Source: Bursaphelenchus xylophilus (lineage: Eukaryota; Nematoda; Chromadorea; Rhabditida; Aphelenchoididae). Taken from it: a stretch of 64,000 nt of DNA. Shown here in pieces: positions 59,899-64,000 of the stretch. Numbering within the stretch: the first letter of the stretch is position 1; the number at the start of each line of letters is the position of its first letter. The translations under genes and the position numbers were made by a program. The stretch is from NCBI GenBank assembly GCA_904066235.2, contig CAJFCV020000001.1:8804001-8868000 (forward strand). Reading direction: 5' to 3'. The notes beneath the pieces were generated by a model. It had not been told where the DNA came from. It ran no database searches and saw only the letters and a program-made list of their open reading frames with translations.

Positions 59899-61127
59899 TC
59901 AGTAGGTTCTCAACATGTTGTTCTTCAGCATTTCGCGGAGTTTGAACTTCTGAATGCGCGTGTTTACCCGGGGGAAATCGTCCACAACGGCGAACTTGTC
60001 GGGCGGATATAACTGAAATGAAATATATTGTGTTAAAGGGACAGAGAATATATTAGCTAAGTTCTGTTTGAAAAATGTTGGCAACATTTGCTTGAATAAA
60101 TTTCGCTGCAAAGGTATGCACCGCACCGTGCAGTTTTCCAAAAAATTAATTTTTTTAATCTGCACTATGCGGCAAAAACTAATTTTTGAAAAAAAAGGCA
60201 AATAAGGGCAAGATAGCCATAAAATCTGGAATTTGATATGTAAAATCAAAAAAAAAAATATTCGAAACTGACCTTGTTGTTATTGCAAAGGCTAATCAAT
60301 TCCGACATGAAGAACCTCGGGATGTCATCCAATCTTTTGGGGACAATGATCGCGACGATTGGAGCACCGGGACACACTTGAACCACTTGGACTCCCTTGA
60401 TTTCATCGTATTCCTCGGCCATTAATTTCTCCATTTTCCAATGTTCTACGAGATGATCGAGACGATCGTAGATAAGGTCCGATTTGTTGGCCAAGATCTC
60501 GACATTCCCTTCCTTGGAGATGGAAGCAATGTCACTGAAAATATCGGAGATTATAATTGTCTACTATGTTATGATGGACGTACCCAGTGTCGATCCATTC
60601 AAGATTTGAATTGAAGTCCGGCCCGTACCCGATGAATTTTGTGTTGGCCAAGGCCTTGACTCTCAGCTCTCCGATTGTGTGGCCATTCGTATTTTTGAGC
60701 TTGGGAATGGGTTTTATATCCACCTAAAAATTCAGGTTACTATATCAAATAATTTTTGCTATACAGTAAAACCAAACTACCATCAAATTTCTTACTTCGT
60801 AGCCTTGAAGGGCTTTCCCAATGGATTTTATTAAATTCGTTGTGTTATCGCTGATCACTGGTGCTGTTCCGACTTCTGTTAGCAACATTCCCACCTAAAC
60901 AATGATATAAAAAAGTGATCTTTACGGCAGTAGCAATTCATCTTTGGATTCTTACCGCGATTCTTTTTGCATTTTTCATGATTTTCTCGAGATTAGCCAA
61001 TAATTCCCGACCAACTCTGTCGCCCAAAAGGATCACCGTTTCCACCGAGGGTACTGTAACTTTTTGAGCCATTGCCATTTTTAGCAGTAATCGAATTGCG
61101 ATGGAATTCGAGACCAAGTGAGTGCAT
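59899..61127 (-). CDS. Divergent acyl-CoA synthetase-like protein, 5' end unresolved
   Basis: Minus-strand exons in agreeing phase: 61127-60956, 60894-60796, 60723-60584, 60534-60273 and 60012-59899 (787 nt, about 262 aa). They match the second half of ANL-family adenylate-forming enzymes: VETVILLGDRVGRELLANLE, then MLLTEVGTAPV (the position of the YGxTE motif), GELRVKALANTKFIGY, WIDTGDIA (TGD motif kept), and the C-terminal subdomain ending VNTRIQKFKLREML. The usual GKIQKFKLRE has TR in place of GK, removing the catalytic lysine, and the usual GRxKD reads ANKSD. Activity is therefore doubtful. The first exon is entered in phase 2, so upstream exons are needed. No P-loop (SGTTGxPKG) was found before the palindrome at 61.7 kb; a weak candidate exon ends near 61206. 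It may be a pseudoenzyme or a truncated gene. Confidence 0.72.
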
Positions 61128-61733
61128 CTGAAAAGGAATCATGTAAAAGCTCTGATTTTTGAGCAATCGAATTTTTGTAAATTCCTTTAAAACAGAGTTT
61201 TTTACAAACTGAAGCTTCCCTCCAAGGGGCCCGGACATTGTTGCAACGACCATCACCAAATTTCTTGAAACTTGGCCAGTAGAAGGGCCTGAGCATGTTG
61301 ATGAAAAGCGAAGAAGGGTTTCGCGAAATTTCAATCAGTCCGGGATTACTGTAACAATTTGGGTTTTGTAAAGCAGCCGTTGTCGTGGACCGGGCGACAG
61401 CCCTACGGGGCTGAAACTTCCTGTCTGTATGTTTTCGAGCATGGCCAACATTTTTCTAATTGAAACTTTTTTTGTATCTTTTCGTCTTTCGGTAGTACCG
61501 TAATCGTCATGATACCATATCGATTACTGTAAAAAATTGGAGCGAGTGTAACAAATTTTTAAACTTGATTATAAAAGTCGGACACCCTTCCCGTAAAATA
61601 AGACAATAAAATCAAAAATAAAAATATAAGTTTTTGAGATATAAGCGTTCAAAGTTGCTATGTTCGGTTACTGTAGGACCAAAATAGAGACGATCAATTT
61701 TAAAACTTTTCCATTAATCGCTACGGTTCACAT

Positions 61734-63040
61734 ATTAATAGAATGACATAAGAGAAATGTTTTCAGGTTGAAAAATTAATAATTGACCTTTTATTTTAGG
61801 GTTTATACAAAGGTTACTGTAATTTCCAACTTTTATTAAGTTCGCTAACAATTTTATTGGAATGACGAATTTAGACAAGCTATCCGGGTCAGAAACGCGC
61901 ATACATCATGGAAGACAGAAATCAGAATCGTAATACTACCTATTCCTGAAATAGTGGGAGATTACCGTAGCCGTACCCACTTTTTTCGCTGCTTGGCCGC
62001 GGCATTCTTTGGAGCTGCTAGTGTAACAACTTTTGAAGCCTGAAATTCATTCAGGATGGATAGAAGAGTATTTCAGCAAAAAATCGCGAAAATAAAAATA
62101 TAAGTTTTTGAGAAAATCCCGGATTACGGTCATTTTAGGGGGTTTTTGGGCCGTCTGGCCGCGGCATTCTTTGGAGCTGCTAGTGTAACAACTTTTGAGT
62201 CTTGAAATTTACTCAGCATGACAAGGGAAGTATTTCAGCAAAAAATCGAGAAAATAAAAGTATAAGTTTTTGAGAAAATCCCGGATTACGGTAGTTTCGG
62301 ACAGAAAATCCCCTATAATGACCGTAATTTCGGATTTTCTCAAAAACTTATACTTTTATTTTCCCTATTTTTTCTTAAAGACTCTCCTATATATTCTGAA
62401 CAAATTTCCAGTCTCAAATCTGGTTACACTAGTAGCTCCAAAGAATGCCGCGGCCAGACGGCCTAAAAACCCCCTAAAATGACCGTAATCCAGGATTTTC
62501 TGAAAAACTTATATTTTTATTTTCGCGATTTTTTGCTGAAATACTGTTCTATCCATGCTGAATGAATTTCAGGCTTCAAAAGTTGTTACACTAGCAGCTC
62601 CAAAGAGTGCCGCGGCCAGACGGCCCAAAAACCCCCTAAAATGACCGTAATCCAGGATTTTCTCAAAAACTTATATTTTTATTTTCTCGATTTTTTGCTG
62701 AAATACTCTTCTATCCATCATGAATGAATTTCAGGCCTCAAAAGTTGTTACACTAACTGTCCCAAAGAATGCCGCGGCCAAGCAGCGAAAAAAGTGGGTA
62801 CGGCTACCGTAATCTCCCACTATTTCAGGAATAGGTAGTATTACGATTCTGATTTCTGTCTTCCATGATGTATGCGCGTTTCTGACCCGGATAGCTTGTC
62901 TAAATTCGTCATTCCAATAAAATTGTTAGCGAACTTAATAAAAGTTGGAAATTACAGTAACCTTTGTATAAACCCTAAAATAAAAGGTCAATTATTAATT
63001 TTTCAACCTGAAAACATTCCTCTTATGTCATTCTATTAAT
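61734..63040. repeat. Large palindrome of 162-bp repeat units
   Basis: The 1307-bp block is a palindrome centred near 62387: ATTAATAGAATG at 61734 matches CATTCTATTAAT ending at 63040, and the outer arms of about 420 bp pair closely. Inside is a unit carrying CCGCGGCC and GCATTCTTTGGAGCTGC at a 162-bp period: forward at 61995 and 62157, inverted at 62448, 62610 and 62772. Each unit also has ATAAGTTTTTGAGAAAATCC and a TTACGGT word. A smaller palindrome is centred near 62305. No coding frame is credible. It may be a fold-back element or a satellite-like array. Confidence 0.85.
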
Positions 63041-63041
63041 A

Positions 63042-64000
63042 CAGTAGCTGCCAAAAAACTGTCAATTTTTTTGTTTTTTGTGTAACTCTGCTCAACGTGG
63101 ACGGATTTAAACGAAACAAATACCATTCTGTAGAGAATTATTGCTGTTATCGAATGGCTTAGCGGTTGGAGCGATTTTACATCTTAGGGTGTAACAACTG
63201 TCGATGTAAAATTTTTGGAAAGACAAAAAACTGTCAATTTTTCCAAAAAAAATTTACCACTTGCACAGGTCGCGGCGAATCATGGGCTTATACATCACGA
63301 TTTCTAAATAAAGTCCCACTGTACATTACTGACCATCAAACGGAGCCAAGAAACTTAATTTAGTTGACCATTTGGTGGTCCCAAGTTCGATACCCCAAAA
63401 CATGACGTTTAAGGAAAAATCGATTTTTTCTTTGACTTAGAATAAAGGAAATGCCTTGCAGTAGAAGCTAGACAACCTACAATTAAAATAGAACAATGAT
63501 TGGGAGCCGCACTGTAAGTCTACGGACTCCACTGGATATTCAAGTTTCTCCGGTAACCGAGTGTCTGAAGAGACTTGGCCTTGTTGCCCCCGCTTTTGTA
63601 ACAACTTGCTAATGTTTTATCAATACGTGATCACAGATGTTCTAGAAGCATTTTATGGGCATTTGTAGGACGGCGATGCAAGTCACATAAGAATTACGGA
63701 GGGTTATGTTGTCATTAACAAAAAAATTTTTTTGTGGAAACTTGTAAGCCAGATTAAGACTTTAGAAACACCTCAGAGGGAGTGAAACCGCGTTAGAAAT
63801 GTCAAGAATGGCTGTAAATCTATGACACAATATCTTGCTTGTTCTTGCACTGGGTTATTTCTATTATATGGAGAGTGCAAATCGAGACAATAATTTTTCT
63901 TCAAAAATTCCGTTTCGAAGTTTGTTCTTTTACACGCAAAGTACGGGCCTGCCGCAGTAGCGGTTCTAAACTGTTCACTGTTCACATGGGTGCCTTCTGT
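63042..64000. mobile_element. Possible Tc1-like transposon remnant
   Basis: Directly after the palindrome, following a TA, comes CAGTAGCTGCCAAAAAACTG. This resembles the terminal repeat of Tc1-like elements (CAGTGCTGGCCAAAAAG...). AAAAAACTGTCAATTTTT is repeated at about 63055 and 63227. I see no intact transposase frame and no matching 3' end before the window stops, so the extent is unknown. Confidence 0.35.

Overview
The window is nuclear DNA of a nematode. Evidence: many short introns (about 36-80 nt) with GTAAGT/GTGAGT donors and TTTCAG/TTTTAG acceptors; acceptor-like AGs directly upstream of start codons, as expected for spliced-leader trans-splicing; AATAAA signals a short way past stop codons; and genes whose best relatives I recognise from Caenorhabditis (eif-3.C, hgo-1, unc-13, rbm-16, cfi-1). 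Intergenic gaps are large and introns differ from C. elegans, so it is probably a non-Caenorhabditis species; I cannot name it. From memory these five genes lie on C. elegans chromosome I, which would suggest the same ancestral chromosome element (not checked here).

Layout. 1-3.9 kb: no gene; one 1.3-kb inverted-repeat element. 3.96-7.0 kb (+): eif-3.C, translation initiation factor 3 subunit C, 9 exons. 9.25-11.4 kb (+): hgo-1, homogentisate 1,2-dioxygenase, 7 exons, all metal ligands present; followed at operon-like spacing by a small gene whose product may end in a CaaX box (11.57-12.06 kb). 12-18.5 kb: non-coding, with a palindromic mariner-type MITE. 18.5-39.7 kb (+): unc-13, the synaptic-vesicle priming factor, in three parts: left exons (C2A and a disordered Tyr/Glu/Gln-rich stretch), middle exons (alternative N terminus), and right exons (C1, C2B, MUN, C2C). 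Exon phases fit LR and MR isoforms; two introns appear to be GC-AG; an extra ATG-starting exon lies inside the MUN region. 40.4-43.9 kb (+): rbm-16, an SCAF4/8-type CTD-interacting RNA-binding protein. 44.3-47.1 kb (-): a 95-aa secreted or membrane protein just downstream of cfi-1 (ARID3-type transcription factor; its 5' end was not found). 47-54.5 kb: non-coding, with a fold-back element built from mariner transposase pieces. 54.6-55.7 kb (-): a small secreted Gly/Cys/Pro-rich protein whose first coding exon is only the ATG. 58.4-59.8 kb (+): a predicted GPI-anchored Ly6/ET-module-like protein, convergent with a divergent acyl-CoA-synthetase-like gene (59.9-61.1 kb, -) that has lost key catalytic residues and whose 5' exons I could not find. 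61.7-63.0 kb: a large palindrome made of 162-bp repeat units, abutting a Tc1-like inverted-repeat end and possible tRNA-like box sequences.

How the genes relate: apart from two possible operons (hgo-1 with the CaaX gene; cfi-1 with the 95-aa gene) they are independent, covering translation (eif-3.C), tyrosine catabolism (hgo-1), neurotransmitter release (unc-13), transcription/RNA processing (rbm-16) and neuronal or muscle cell identity (cfi-1). Exon coordinates were worked out by hand from splice consensus and phase. Every complete gene model sums to a multiple of three, which supports them, but no transcript evidence was available.
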